Shown one piece after another: positions 16,508 to 25,964 of a DNA stretch of 64,000 bases. The notes under the pieces are model-generated. The model did not search any database and was not told where the DNA came from. It saw nothing but the letters and a program-made list of their open reading frames with translations. The DNA lies in assembly GCF_003002895.1 (NCBI RefSeq), contig NZ_PVTI01000013.1, positions 27,646 through 91,645 on the forward strand. The letters are read 5' to 3'. The translations under genes and the position numbers were made by a program. This stretch comes from Knoellia remsis (GTDB lineage: Bacteria > Actinomycetota > Actinomycetes > Actinomycetales > Dermatophilaceae). Position 1 is the first letter of the stretch. Every line of letters starts with the position of its first letter.

Positions 16508-17668
16508 GTGAAGCTGACGCCGCAGGAGCAGGAGATCCTCGCCCTGCTGCGCGCCGAACCGCTCCTCGACGCGGCCGGCCTCGCGGCCCGCATCGGCAGT
16601 ACCCGCGCGGCCGTGTCCGTCGCCCTGTCGAACCTCACCCGCAAGGGCGCGATCCTCGGCCGCGGCTACGTCGTGCGCCCCGAGGGCGGGTCCGTCCTCG
16701 TCGTCGGCGGAGCCGTCCTCGATGCGAAGGTGCGGATCTCGGTGCCGGTCGTCATGGGGTCGAGCAACCCCGGCACGTCGACCTCAACGGTCGGGGGAGT
16801 GGGGCGCAACATCGCCGAGAACCTCGCCCGGCTCGGCACGCCCACGTCACTCGTGGCCCCCATCGGTGACGACCTTGCCGGTCGGACCGTCATCGCGCGC
16901 ACCGAGGCCGCGGGCGTCCAGTGCCGGCACCTCGTGACGTCGCCGCACCCGACCGGGACGTACTCCGCTGTCCTCGACGACGCCGGTGACCTGCTCGTCG
17001 CCGTCGCCGACATGCGCGCCACCGACGAGTTGACGGTCGCCGACCTCGGCGGGGTGCCGCAGCTGCTCGCCGGGGTCGAGGCGCTCGTCGTCGACGCCAA
17101 CCTCGGCGCCGACGTGCTGCGCTGGCTGCTGAGGGCCGCGGCCGACGCGAGGGTGCCGGCGTTCTTCGAGCCGGTGTCCGTCGCCAAGGCCACCGACACC
17201 GCGCCCGCCCTCGACGGCTCCGCTCCGGTGCACACGGTCACTCCCAACGTCGACGAGCTCGCCGCGCTGGTCGGTTCGCCCGTGACTGACGGCGACGACC
17301 CGGCCGAGGTGGTGGCCGCCGCCCGCGCACTCCACGAGCGCGGTGTCGACCACGTGTGGGTGCGCCGCGGCATCCGCGGAAGCCTGCTCTCCATCGCCGG
17401 TGACGACGGCGCAGCATCCCGCGTCGTCCTCGTCGACGCCCCCGAGGCCGTGGTCGAGGACGTCACCGGGGCTGGGGACGCGATGACCGCGGGCTACGTC
17501 CACGCCCTGCTTCAGGGCGAGGACCCGGTGGCCGCGGCCCGGTTCGGGCAGGTCGTCGCCGCCCTCACCGTCGCCTCCACCGAGACCGTCCGCGCCGACC
17601 TCACCGCCGCCCTCGTCGCGGCCCACCTCACTCCCGACCACCCCGCAACCCAGGAGCTGCCCGCATGA
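16508..17668 (+). CDS. psuK: Pseudouridine kinase, PfkB family, fused to N-terminal winged HTH
   Basis: The kinase converts pseudouridine to pseudouridine 5'-phosphate for PsuG. The first 55 residues (TPQEQEILALLRAEPLLDAA, GLAARIGSTRAAVSVALSNL) are a MarR/ROK-like helix-turn-helix. The PfkB domain follows with GGVGRNIAENLARLG (about 97-111), a central HTVTPNVDELAALVG, and the catalytic anion-hole motif DVTGAGDAM (about 318-326). Identification as psuK rests on this HTH-kinase architecture and on psuG overlapping the stop by ATGA. A 16-bp palindrome sits on the promoter, so the protein may act as both enzyme and autorepressor. The 386 residues match HTH-fused family members. Confidence 0.88.
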   Translation: MKLTPQEQEILALLRAEPLLDAAGLAARIGSTRAAVSVALSNLTRKGAILGRGYVVRPEGGSVLVVGGAVLDAKVRISVPVVMGSSNPGTSTSTVGGVGRNIAENLARLGTPTSLVAPIGDDLAGRTVIARTEAAGVQCRHLVTSPHPTGTYSAVLDDAGDLLVAVADMRATDELTVADLGGVPQLLAGVEALVVDANLGADVLRWLLRAAADARVPAFFEPVSVAKATDTAPALDGSAPVHTVTPNVDELAALVGSPVTDGDDPAEVVAAARALHERGVDHVWVRRGIRGSLLSIAGDDGAASRVVLVDAPEAVVEDVTGAGDAMTAGYVHALLQGEDPVAAARFGQVVAALTVASTETVRADLTAALVAAHLTPDHPATQELPA

Positions 17669-18606
17669 CCACCCCTCCCGTCGCGACCGTCACCCCGCAC
17701 CCGATGCTCAGCCTCGCCCCCGAGGTGCGCGAAGCGCTCGCCGACGGCCGTCCCGTCGTCGCCCTCGAGTCGACGATCATCAGCCACGGAATGCCCTACC
17801 CGGCGAACGTCGGCATGGCCCGCGAGGTCGAACAGATCGTCCGCGACGGCGGCGCCGTGCCCGCGACGATCGCCATCCTCAACGGCCGCCCCACCGTCGG
17901 GCTCTCCGATGACGAGCTCGAGCTGTTCGGCGCCGACCAGGGCATCCGCAAGGTGAGCGTCCGCGACATCGCCCACGTCGTGGCGACCGGCGTCAACGGT
18001 GCGACCACGGTGGCGAGCACGATGCGCATCGCCGCGCTGGCCGGCATACGGATCTTCGTCACCGGCGGCCTCGGGGGAGTGCACCAGGGCGGCGAGAACA
18101 CGATGGACGTCTCCGCGGACCTCACCGAGCTGTCGCGCACACCCGTCGCCGTCATCAGCGCCGGCGTGAAGTCGATCCTCGACATCGCCCGCACCCTCGA
18201 GATGCTCGAGACGCTCGAGGTTCCGGTCGTCGGCTACGGCACCGACGACTTCCCGTCGTTCTTCTCGCGTTCGTCCGGCGTGGCCGTGCCGATGCGGGTC
18301 GACACCCCCGAGGAGGCGGCGCGGCTCGTCAAGGCCCAGCTCGACCTCGGCCTCGGCACCGGCATCTCCATCGCCAACCCCGTGCCGGTCGAGGACGAGA
18401 TGGCGCGCGAGGACATCGACGGCGTCATAGCGCAGGCACTCGCCGACGCGGACCGGCTCGGCGTCACGGGCAAGGACATCACGCCCTATCTGTTGGGCCG
18501 GATCGTCGAGCTGTCCGACGGCCGCTCGCTCGAGACGAACCTCGCGCTCGTCCGCAACAACGCCCGCGTCGGCACCGCCATCGCCGTCGCCCACGCCGCC
18601 CTCTGA
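17665..18606 (+). CDS. psuG: Pseudouridine-5'-phosphate glycosidase
   Basis: PsuG splits the C-C bond of pseudouridine 5'-phosphate to give uracil and ribose 5-phosphate. The 313-residue protein has family motifs ALESTIISHGMPYPANVG (about 32-49), a VPATIAILNGRPTVGL segment, TVASTMRIAALAGIRIFVTG, the GGLGGVHQGGENTMDVSADL stretch and VISAGVKSILDIARTLE with the catalytic Lys region, plus PVVGYGTDDFPSFF. ATG 17665 overlaps the psuK stop, so translation is coupled. The ribose phosphate product can feed prs, also in this window. A short CCCGC/GCGGG hairpin follows the stop. Confidence 0.95.
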   Translation: MTTPPVATVTPHPMLSLAPEVREALADGRPVVALESTIISHGMPYPANVGMAREVEQIVRDGGAVPATIAILNGRPTVGLSDDELELFGADQGIRKVSVRDIAHVVATGVNGATTVASTMRIAALAGIRIFVTGGLGGVHQGGENTMDVSADLTELSRTPVAVISAGVKSILDIARTLEMLETLEVPVVGYGTDDFPSFFSRSSGVAVPMRVDTPEEAARLVKAQLDLGLGTGISIANPVPVEDEMAREDIDGVIAQALADADRLGVTGKDITPYLLGRIVELSDGRSLETNLALVRNNARVGTAIAVAHAAL

Positions 18607-18652
18607 CGCGCCCGCTTCTCGCGGGGGCCTGTCGACGGGCTCTGCACAAGGC

Positions 18653-18724
18653 GGTTCGCGAACCATCGCCTTGCTCGGCAGCCGGATCGATCCGGTTTGC
18701 GAGTATGCCCGTGGTTCGCGAACC
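18653..18724. repeat. 72-bp triple-palindrome intergenic element, copy 2
   Basis: GGTTCGCGAACC (18653-18664), CCGGATCGATCCGG (18682-18695) and GGTTCGCGAACC (18713-18724) occur with the same 17-nt spacers as copy 1. All three palindromes are perfect. It lies between psuG and the Vsr/DUF559-like nuclease gene. A GTATGCC heptamer sits in the second spacer. Confidence 0.9.
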
Positions 18725-18824
18725 TCTTGTGCTCGTATGCCGGCCAGCCGCCGATCCGGGGCACGTCGCCTGCCGCTGTGGATAACCCGGCGTCGTCGGC
18801 GGCGATTTCGGGCACGCTGCCGCC

Positions 18825-19805
18825 ATGACGAACCACAGCCCGGCGGCGAACCACAGCCCGGCGGCGAGCTCTCGCCCAGCCACGGCGATGCTCGCGCCGT
18901 CGTTGGCCCGACTGGCCCGTGAGAACGACGGGCTGGTGGTGCGCGCCCACCTGGCCGCGAGGCACATCTCACCGGCCGTGGCGCGCGCGGCCGTCCGGGC
19001 GAAGCAGCTGCACCGCATCCGGCCCGGCGTGCTCGTCACGACGGGCCGCTGGGCAGCGGCGAACGGCCACGAGCGCTATGTCCTCACGGTGAAGGGCCTC
19101 CTGCTCGCCCACCCCGAATGGGTCGCCTCGCACCACGCCGCACTCGCTCTGCACGGCCTGCCGCTCCACGACGTCGACACCGACCTCGTCGATGTCGTGG
19201 CGCCCATGAAGGCGAGCAAGATCCGGTCGGGGCTTCACGTTCACGTCGCCACGGCGGAGCAGCTGGAACACGCCGGTGCCGCCGATGGCCCTCGCGTCGT
19301 CCCCGTCGCGGACGCCTGCGTGCTGACGGCGGCGGCGAGTGGTTTCGAAGCCGGAGTCGTCGCCATGGACGCGGCGCTGAAGCGCAGGCTCGTGACCCGC
19401 GAGGCCCTGAGGGCGGCGCTCGCCCTGCCCGGGGTGCGGTACGGCATCGGCAGCGCCCGGGCCGCCATCGAAGCTGCCGACCCCAGTGCCGAGTCACCCG
19501 GGGAGACGCTGACGAGGCTGATCCTTCAGCGCAGTGGCGCGATGGTGCGTTCCCAGGTCTGGATCGAGGACGGCGAAGGGACGATCGGCCGGGTCGACTT
19601 CCTCGTCGGCGATCGCGTCGTCGACGAGTTCGACGGTGCGGTGAAGTACGAGGGGGCCGAGGGCAAGCTCGAGCTCATGCGCGAGAAGAAGCGTGAGGAG
19701 CGGCTGCGCGACGCCGGCTACCGCGTCATCCGGGTGACCTGGGCGGACCTGCGGCACCCCGAGCGGCTCCTGGCCCGCGTCGGCCGCGAGCTGGCCGCCG
19801 CGTGA
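18825..19805 (+). CDS. AbiEi-like / DUF559 (Vsr-fold) protein, putative endonuclease-like protein
   Basis: The 326-residue protein starts with an 18-bp direct repeat coding NHSPAA twice. It then has a winged-helix-like region typical of AbiEi-type antitoxins (LARENDGLVVRAHLAARHIS, about 27-60, and HRIRPGVLVTTGRW). The C-terminal third is a Vsr/DUF559 restriction-endonuclease-like fold: SPGETLTRLIL, GRVDFLVGDRVVDEFDGAVKY and KREERLRDAGYRVIRVTWAD. The E...D...ExxxxK pattern matches a PD-(D/E)XK site. Such proteins are abundant in actinobacteria and of unknown role; some are annotated as type IV antitoxins. It is monocistronic and bracketed on both sides by 72-bp palindromic elements. The start could also be ATG 18888. 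Confidence 0.75.
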   Translation: MTNHSPAANHSPAASSRPATAMLAPSLARLARENDGLVVRAHLAARHISPAVARAAVRAKQLHRIRPGVLVTTGRWAAANGHERYVLTVKGLLLAHPEWVASHHAALALHGLPLHDVDTDLVDVVAPMKASKIRSGLHVHVATAEQLEHAGAADGPRVVPVADACVLTAAASGFEAGVVAMDAALKRRLVTREALRAALALPGVRYGIGSARAAIEAADPSAESPGETLTRLILQRSGAMVRSQVWIEDGEGTIGRVDFLVGDRVVDEFDGAVKYEGAEGKLELMREKKREERLRDAGYRVIRVTWADLRHPERLLARVGRELAAA

Positions 19806-19879
19806 GGTGAGGGGCGCCGAAGGTGGGCGCACCATGGAACGCGCGCGGACGGCATACCCACGGACGGCATACCCACAGC

Positions 19880-19951
19880 GGTTCGCCAACCACCCCGTTG
19901 CTCGCAGACCGGATCGATCCGGTCTGGGAGTGAGCCGGCGGTTCGCGAACC
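19880..19951. repeat. 72-bp triple-palindrome intergenic element, copy 3
   Basis: GGTTCGCCAACC (19880-19891, one mismatch from the other copies), CCGGATCGATCCGG (19909-19922) and GGTTCGCGAACC (19940-19951) are separated by the same 17-nt spacers. Here the spacers flanking the central palindrome are also nearly complementary (CTCGCAGA against TCTGGGAG). It lies between the Vsr-like gene and eno. Two GGCATACCCA heptamer sites precede it (19848, 19866). Confidence 0.9.
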
Positions 19952-20002
19952 GTTCTGTGCAAGCGCTGGAGGGGACCTGTCAGGGATATGCCCGTGACCT
20001 GA

Positions 20003-21427
<1,425 letters not shown>

Positions 21428-21432
21428 GCGGT

Positions 21433-22011
21433 ATGGCGCGCGGGACGAGTCGCGGACCGGGGTCGTCGCCACGACGCCCTGCGTCGTCGCGTCCGGCCCC
21501 GCGCGCCCGGACGCGCCGCCAGGAGAGCTCGACCGCGTCGAGCTCGGCGACCGCGTCGAGCTCGGCGGGCACGGCCTCCCGGTCGGTTTCCGCGAACGGT
21601 TGGCGCGAGCGTCTCGCGGCGGCGAAGTCCAACCGTCGCACCGTGCGCCGCGTTGCGCTCGGCGGCGTCCTGCTCTTCCTCGTCGTGCTCGTGGCGCCGA
21701 CACTGAACGCCTACCTCAAACAGCGCTCCGACATCGGGGCCCTGCGCGAGAAGGTCGCTCAGCAGGAGTCCACGGTCAAGGAGCTCCAGAAGGAGCAGGC
21801 CCGCTGGGAGGACCCGGCCTATGTCGAGCAGCAGGCGCGCACGCGGCTGAAGTTCGTCAAGGTCGGCGAGAAGTCCTACACCGTCCTCGAGCCCAAGGCG
21901 TCCGAGCGCTCCGACGCCGTCGCCCGGGCCGGCGACCCCGACCAGCCGTGGTACGACACGATCTGGTCCTCGATGCAGGCGGCCGACGTGCCCGCCAACC
22001 AGCGCCGGTGA
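21433..22011 (+). CDS. FtsB/DivIC-family septum formation initiator
   Basis: The 192-residue protein has the FtsB-like layout: a long basic, Ser-rich cytoplasmic N-terminus (1-72), one membrane helix VALGGVLLFLVVLVAPTL (about 75-93), then a periplasmic-side coiled coil IGALREKVAQQESTVKELQK (about 101-120) and a short conserved end including DPAYVEQQARTRLKFVKVGE. It is expected to bridge FtsL and FtsQ in the divisome. It lies 6 nt after eno and overlaps the next gene by GTGA, the standard actinobacterial order eno-ftsB-DUF501-ppx. Confidence 0.9.
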   Translation: MARGTSRGPGSSPRRPASSRPAPRARTRRQESSTASSSATASSSAGTASRSVSANGWRERLAAAKSNRRTVRRVALGGVLLFLVVLVAPTLNAYLKQRSDIGALREKVAQQESTVKELQKEQARWEDPAYVEQQARTRLKFVKVGEKSYTVLEPKASERSDAVARAGDPDQPWYDTIWSSMQAADVPANQRR

Positions 22012-22586
22012 CCGACAACGTCCGCCCGCCCGTGACACCCGAGGACGTCGCGCAGGAGGACCTCGACGCCGTCGAGCGTCAGCTCGGGCGCGTGCCCCGA
22101 GGCGTCGTCGAGGTCGCGCACCGCTGCCCGTGCGGCGAGCCCGACGTCCTGCGCACCCTGCCGCGCCTGCCCGACGGCACGCCGTTCCCCACGTCGTTCT
22201 ACGCGACCTGCCCCCGCCTCACCGGTGCCATCAGCACCCTCGAGTCCGAGGGCGTCATGCGCGAGATGACCGATCGCCTGCAGCAGGACGCCGACCTCGC
22301 CGAGCGCTACGCCGCGGCGCACGACGACTACCTCGCCCGCCGCGCCGAGCTCGGCAAGGTCGAGGAGATCGACGGCATCAGCGCCGGCGGCATGCCGAAC
22401 CGCGTCAAGTGCCTCCACGTCCTCGTCGCCCACTCGCTCGCCGTCGGGCCCGGGGTCAACCCGCTCGGTGACGAGGCGCTCGCGATGCTGCCGGACTGGT
22501 GGACCGTGCACCCGTGCACCGAGCTCATGGATCCTGCGAAATCCCCTGCCGGACAGTCGGATCCAGCCGAGGAGCAGCGCTCGTGA
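22008..22586 (+). CDS. DUF501 domain-containing protein
   Basis: The 192-residue soluble protein matches DUF501, which is almost always found between ftsB and ppx in actinobacteria and has no assigned function. Conserved stretches include GRVPRGVVEVAHRCPCGEPD, LPDGTPFPTSFYATCPRLTG, and NRVKCLHVLVAHSLAVGPG near the C-terminus. The Cys and His residues (HRCPCG, TCPR, CLH, AH) could bind a metal. GTG 22008 overlaps the previous stop by GTGA, and its own stop overlaps ppx by GTGA, so the three genes are translationally coupled. Confidence 0.9.
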   Translation: MTDNVRPPVTPEDVAQEDLDAVERQLGRVPRGVVEVAHRCPCGEPDVLRTLPRLPDGTPFPTSFYATCPRLTGAISTLESEGVMREMTDRLQQDADLAERYAAAHDDYLARRAELGKVEEIDGISAGGMPNRVKCLHVLVAHSLAVGPGVNPLGDEALAMLPDWWTVHPCTELMDPAKSPAGQSDPAEEQRS

Positions 22587-23530
22587 CCCGTGTCGGCGCC
22601 ATCGACTGCGGCACGAACTCGATCCGCCTCCTCGTCGCCGACATCGACGAGGACGGCCGGCTCACCGACGTCCTGCGCCGCACCGAGATCGTCCGCCTCG
22701 GGTACGGCGTCGATCGCACCGGGGTCATCGACCCCGGCGCCATGCAGCGCACCCTCACCCAAGCGAGCGCGTATGCCGTCCAGTGCCGTGAGCTGGGTGC
22801 GTCACGGGTGCGTTTCGTCGCCACGTCCGCGTCGCGCGACGCCCGCAACGCCGGGGAGTTCGTGTCCGGTGTCGAGGCGGCGTTCGCGGCGGCCGGGTTC
22901 GAGGTCTCGCCCGAGGTCGTCTCGGGTGACGTCGAGGCGCAGCTGTCCTTCTCGGGTGCGAACGGCGACCTCGTCGCAGCCGGCATCCCCGGGCCCTACC
23001 TCGTCGTCGACCTCGGCGGCGGGTCGACCGAGCTCGTCCGGGGGACCACCCACGTCGAGAGCTCGCGCTCCGTCGACGTCGGCTGCGTCCGGATGACCGA
23101 GCGCCACCTCGAGGGCGACCCGCCCAGCGACGCCGAGATCGCGGCCGCGACCGCCGATGTCGCCGCGGCGCTCGACAGCGCCGAGGAGGTGGTCGACCTG
23201 TCGGGCATCGCCACCGTCGTCGGACTCGCCGGCAGCATCACGACGAACACCGCTCTCGCACTGGGCCTTTCGTCCTACGAGCCGGAGCGGATCCACCTCG
23301 CCCGGCTCACCCCACAGCAGCACCGCGACGCCGCGCAGGAGCTGTTGCGGGCCACGCGAGGCGAGCGGGCGGCATACGGGTTCATGCATCCCGGACGCGT
23401 CGACGTCATCGGCGCGGGCGCGCTCGTCTGGCACGAGGTGCTCGGCCGCGTGATCGAGCGGTCGCCGGACGCGCAGGTGGTCACGTCGGAGCACGACATC
23501 CTCGACGGGATCGCGCTCAGCATCGCGTGA
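22583..23530 (+). CDS. Ppx/GppA family exopolyphosphatase
   Basis: The 315-residue protein is an ASKHA-fold phosphatase. The phosphate-1 motif is AIDCGTNSIRLLVADID (about 5-21), the catalytic acidic region includes VRFVATSASRDARNAGEFVSG, and the phosphate-2 motif is YLVVDLGGGSTELVRG (about 139-154). Family members trim inorganic polyphosphate or hydrolyse pppGpp. It is a short form without the C-terminal HD-like domain, as usual in actinobacteria (Ppx1 type). It is the last gene of the eno cluster and faces a TetR gene with a shared terminator between. Confidence 0.92.
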   Translation: MTRVGAIDCGTNSIRLLVADIDEDGRLTDVLRRTEIVRLGYGVDRTGVIDPGAMQRTLTQASAYAVQCRELGASRVRFVATSASRDARNAGEFVSGVEAAFAAAGFEVSPEVVSGDVEAQLSFSGANGDLVAAGIPGPYLVVDLGGGSTELVRGTTHVESSRSVDVGCVRMTERHLEGDPPSDAEIAAATADVAAALDSAEEVVDLSGIATVVGLAGSITTNTALALGLSSYEPERIHLARLTPQQHRDAAQELLRATRGERAAYGFMHPGRVDVIGAGALVWHEVLGRVIERSPDAQVVTSEHDILDGIALSIA

Positions 23531-23558
23531 CCTCCGGCGAGTGACCCACGGCGTGTGA

Positions 23559-23587
23559 CCCCGCGCCACGTGGGGCTCAGCGCGGGG
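23559..23587. terminator. Bidirectional hairpin between ppx and TetR gene
   Basis: CCCCGCGC (23559-23566) pairs with GCGCGGGG (23580-23587). It overlaps the last codons of the convergent TetR gene and can serve both directions. There is no T-run. Confidence 0.55.
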
Positions 23588-24275
23588 TGAGGTCCACCTG
23601 CGGCACGTCACCCTCGGTGTAGGAGCGGAAGCCGTTCCACAGCACCGCCATGACGATCTCCACCGCGGTGTCGAGGTCGATGTCGGGGTTGCGCAGCCGC
23701 CAGCTGGCGACGCGCTCGTTCGTGGCGATCATGATCTCGGCCATCGCCTCGCGGATCATCATCGGGTAGCCGGCGACCTGGGGGATGTCGCCGAACCGCT
23801 CGGCGATCTCGCGCGCCTGCTCCTGGCGCAGGTTCTCGATGTCCGCACCGGCAACGGCGGCCACCGCGGCCTCCTGCATGTAGACGCGGAAGCTGCCCCG
23901 GCGTCGCTCGAAGAACTCCATGAACGCCCGCACGCCGGCGCGGAAGTACTCCTCGATGGGAGCCGAGGACGGCACGGCGTCCAGCGCCTCCGAGGTCGAG
24001 TCCAGCAGCTCCTCACGGGCGCGTGCGACGACGGCGACGAGCAGCTGGTCCTTGGACCGGAAGTGGTCGTAGATGACGGGCTTGGTGATCCCCGCCTCCG
24101 AGGCGATGAGCTCCATCGTCGTCGCCTGGTAGCTGTTGTCGGCGAAGACCCGCTCCGCGACGTCGAGGAGCTGACGCTCGCGTTCCTCGCGCTTCATCCG
24201 GGGCGCACGCGGCGTCCCCTTCTTGGGCCCGCGGCGGCGCGGGGTCGTGGTGGGCACTTCGTCCGTGGTGCTCAT
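23577..24275 (-). CDS. TetR-family transcriptional regulator
   Basis: The 232-residue repressor has a basic N-terminal tail (RRRGPKKGTPRAPRMKREER), then the HTH ERVFADNSYQATTMELIASE and AGITKPVIYDHFRSKDQLLV (about 42-85). The all-helical ligand domain contains FFERRRGSFRVYMQEAAVAA and ends near WNGFRSYTEGDVPQVDL. It resembles the TetR gene at the left edge in the recognition helix (GITKPVIYDHF versus GVSKPVVYEHF). The ATG at 24275 was chosen because the tail is short and normal. It is transcribed away from the PadR gene; the target is unknown. Confidence 0.88.
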   Translation of the reverse strand: MSTTDEVPTTTPRRRGPKKGTPRAPRMKREERERQLLDVAERVFADNSYQATTMELIASEAGITKPVIYDHFRSKDQLLVAVVARAREELLDSTSEALDAVPSSAPIEEYFRAGVRAFMEFFERRRGSFRVYMQEAAVAAVAGADIENLRQEQAREIAERFGDIPQVAGYPMMIREAMAEIMIATNERVASWRLRNPDIDLDTAVEIVMAVLWNGFRSYTEGDVPQVDLTPR

Positions 24276-24456
24276 GCGCGCGTCGTCTGTCCTTCGTTGG
24301 TCAGGGAATTTCCAGAGCCTATCGGTGTCCTTGCCCGTTTGTGAGCGTTCCACTCGTGCCGACACGCCGGTCATGTTCTGTCCGCAGTAATGCGGAATGC
24401 GTAGTAGTGTGCATCGTGCGTCACATTCCGGTGGCGCGAGGAACCAGGAGGTGTCC

Positions 24457-24789
24457 GTGGACGCGACCCAGCTCGTCAAGGGGGTCCTCGACCTCGCCGT
24501 GCTCTCCGTCGTCGCCCGCGAGGACGGCTACGGGTACGACGTGGTCCGCCGGTTGCGGGCGGCCGGGCTCGAGGACGTCGGTGACGCCTCGGTTTACGGC
24601 ACCCTGCGACGGCTCTACAGCGCGGGAGCGCTCACGTCCTACGTCGTGCCGAGCGACGAGGGGCCGCACCGGAAGTACTACGGCATCAACGCCCAGGGTC
24701 GCGAGGCCTTGGCCAGCCAGGGCAAGACGTGGGCCGCCTTCGCGCAGACGATGGCCGGCCTGCTCGACGAGGCAGGGGTGAAGGCATGA
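24457..24789 (+). CDS. PadR-family transcriptional regulator
   Basis: The 110-residue winged-helix regulator has LVKGVLDLAVLSVVAREDGY (about 6-25), GDASVYGTLRRLYSAGALTS (recognition helix and wing) and HRKYYGINAQGREALASQGK (about 70-89), all standard PadR N-terminal features. The GTG at 24457 has AGGAGG 5 nt upstream. The stop overlaps the next ORF by ATGA. PadR followed by a HAAS-domain membrane protein is a recurrent pair in which PadR controls the membrane partner; a membrane-stress or envelope role is inferred. Confidence 0.9.
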   Translation: MDATQLVKGVLDLAVLSVVAREDGYGYDVVRRLRAAGLEDVGDASVYGTLRRLYSAGALTSYVVPSDEGPHRKYYGINAQGREALASQGKTWAAFAQTMAGLLDEAGVKA

Positions 24790-25865
24790 ACGACACGGTC
24801 AAGGCCACGGGCGCGGAGGTCCGGGACTACGTCGCGCAGGTTCGCGCGGCCCTCGCCGACCTGCCGCCGGAGGATGTCGAGGAGTTCACGACCGGGATGG
24901 AGGCCGACCTCGCGGAGCGGCTCGCCGAGCCGGGGGAGGGCACCCTGCGGGACCGCCTGGGTGATCCGGAGACGTATGCCGCGGAGCTGCGTTCCGCGGC
25001 CGGCCTGCCTCCGCGCGTGGTGGAGGACCTCCCGAAACCGCCTGCGGCAGAACGGCTTTCGGAGTGGTGGGCGGGCCGACGCGACCACGTGCTGGGCGTC
25101 GCTCCGTGGCTGAGCGACCTGCGCCCGATCTGGTGGGCAGTGCGCGGCTTCGCCTTCGCCGTCATCCCGGCGCTGGTCGTCGGACGGTCCATCGTTGCGT
25201 TTGGAGTGCTCTTCGCCGCGATCTCCGTGGCGCTGGGGATCATGGCCCGGCGGGGTGCGCTCACGGGTGACTGGGTCGGCCCGGTGCGGGTCATCGGCAA
25301 CCTCATCGCGATCATCCTGATTCCGTTTGCCCTCGTCGCCTTCTCCGACCGCGACTCGTACGTCGAGACGGTCTACGAGGGATCGTCGCCGACGACACCG
25401 GGGCTCGTGCTCGACGGTCAGCCGGTGACGAATGTCTACGGCTACGACGAGACCGGGCGGCGCCTCGACGGCATACGGCTCTTCGACCAGCTCGGCAGAC
25501 CGCTCGTCGTGAGCCCCGAGTTCGTCGAGGTGTCGAGCGGGCCCGAGGAGCTCGACCCGCTGCGCGACCCGACGACCGGCGAGCTGCGGGTGCCCAGGGA
25601 CGTGTTCCCGCTGCGCTGGGGCACCCGGACCGGGTGGGAGACCGTCGAGGGCTACGGCTGGCGCCCGCCCATGGCGATCCAGCCACTGCCCGGGCCGGTA
25701 CCGGAGGTGAATGAGTCCCCGGGACCGTCCGCGTCACCGTCGGCCTCGCCCACGGTCACTCCCACCCCCACGAGCTCGCCGTCGGCCACACCGACGGCGA
25801 CCCCGAGCGCGCCGGGTTCAGGGGCCTCGGCGCCTCCCACCCCGACGACGAGCCCGTCGAGGTGA
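24786..25865 (+). CDS. HAAS-domain (DUF1700-like) membrane protein
   Basis: The 359-residue protein starts with a HAAS-type helical domain (VRDYVAQVRAALADLPPEDV, EEFTTGMEADLAERLAEP, RLGDPETYAAELRSAAGLPP). Four hydrophobic segments follow between about residues 110 and 190 (WWAVRGFAFAVIPALVVG, AFGVLFAAISVALGIMA, VRVIGNLIAIILIPFALVAF). An outer domain follows (about 195-310, with YETVEGYGWRPP-like end), then a Ser/Pro/Thr-rich tail. It is translationally coupled to padR. The family is thought to sense or transduce via its PadR partner, but the function is not established. Confidence 0.8.
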   Translation: MNDTVKATGAEVRDYVAQVRAALADLPPEDVEEFTTGMEADLAERLAEPGEGTLRDRLGDPETYAAELRSAAGLPPRVVEDLPKPPAAERLSEWWAGRRDHVLGVAPWLSDLRPIWWAVRGFAFAVIPALVVGRSIVAFGVLFAAISVALGIMARRGALTGDWVGPVRVIGNLIAIILIPFALVAFSDRDSYVETVYEGSSPTTPGLVLDGQPVTNVYGYDETGRRLDGIRLFDQLGRPLVVSPEFVEVSSGPEELDPLRDPTTGELRVPRDVFPLRWGTRTGWETVEGYGWRPPMAIQPLPGPVPEVNESPGPSASPSASPTVTPTPTSSPSATPTATPSAPGSGASAPPTPTTSPSR

Positions 25866-25872
25866 GGGAGCG

Positions 25873-25939
25873 GAACCTTGGGTGAGGTGCGACGACGGAA
25901 GCCGCACCTCACCCAAGGTTCTCGCATGGGGCGGGAAAG
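25873..25939 (+). repeat. Hairpin-plus-tail repeat element, copy A
   Basis: A perfect 19-bp inverted repeat (25873-25891 with 25903-25921; arms begin GAACCTTGGGTGAGG) is followed two bases later by GCATGGGGCGGGAAAG (25924-25939). The same hairpin-plus-tail occurs on the opposite strand at 48103-48169. It lies 7 nt after the HAAS gene, where it can act as a terminator, and 26 nt before tRNA-Leu. Confidence 0.8.
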
Positions 25940-25964
25940 GTGAGGCGGACGGCATACTGAACGC

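Noticed and set aside
3038..19951. 72-bp element as an insertion-sequence end
   Set aside because: No transposase, no target duplication was visible and the element is symmetric; it is kept as a repeat of unknown nature.
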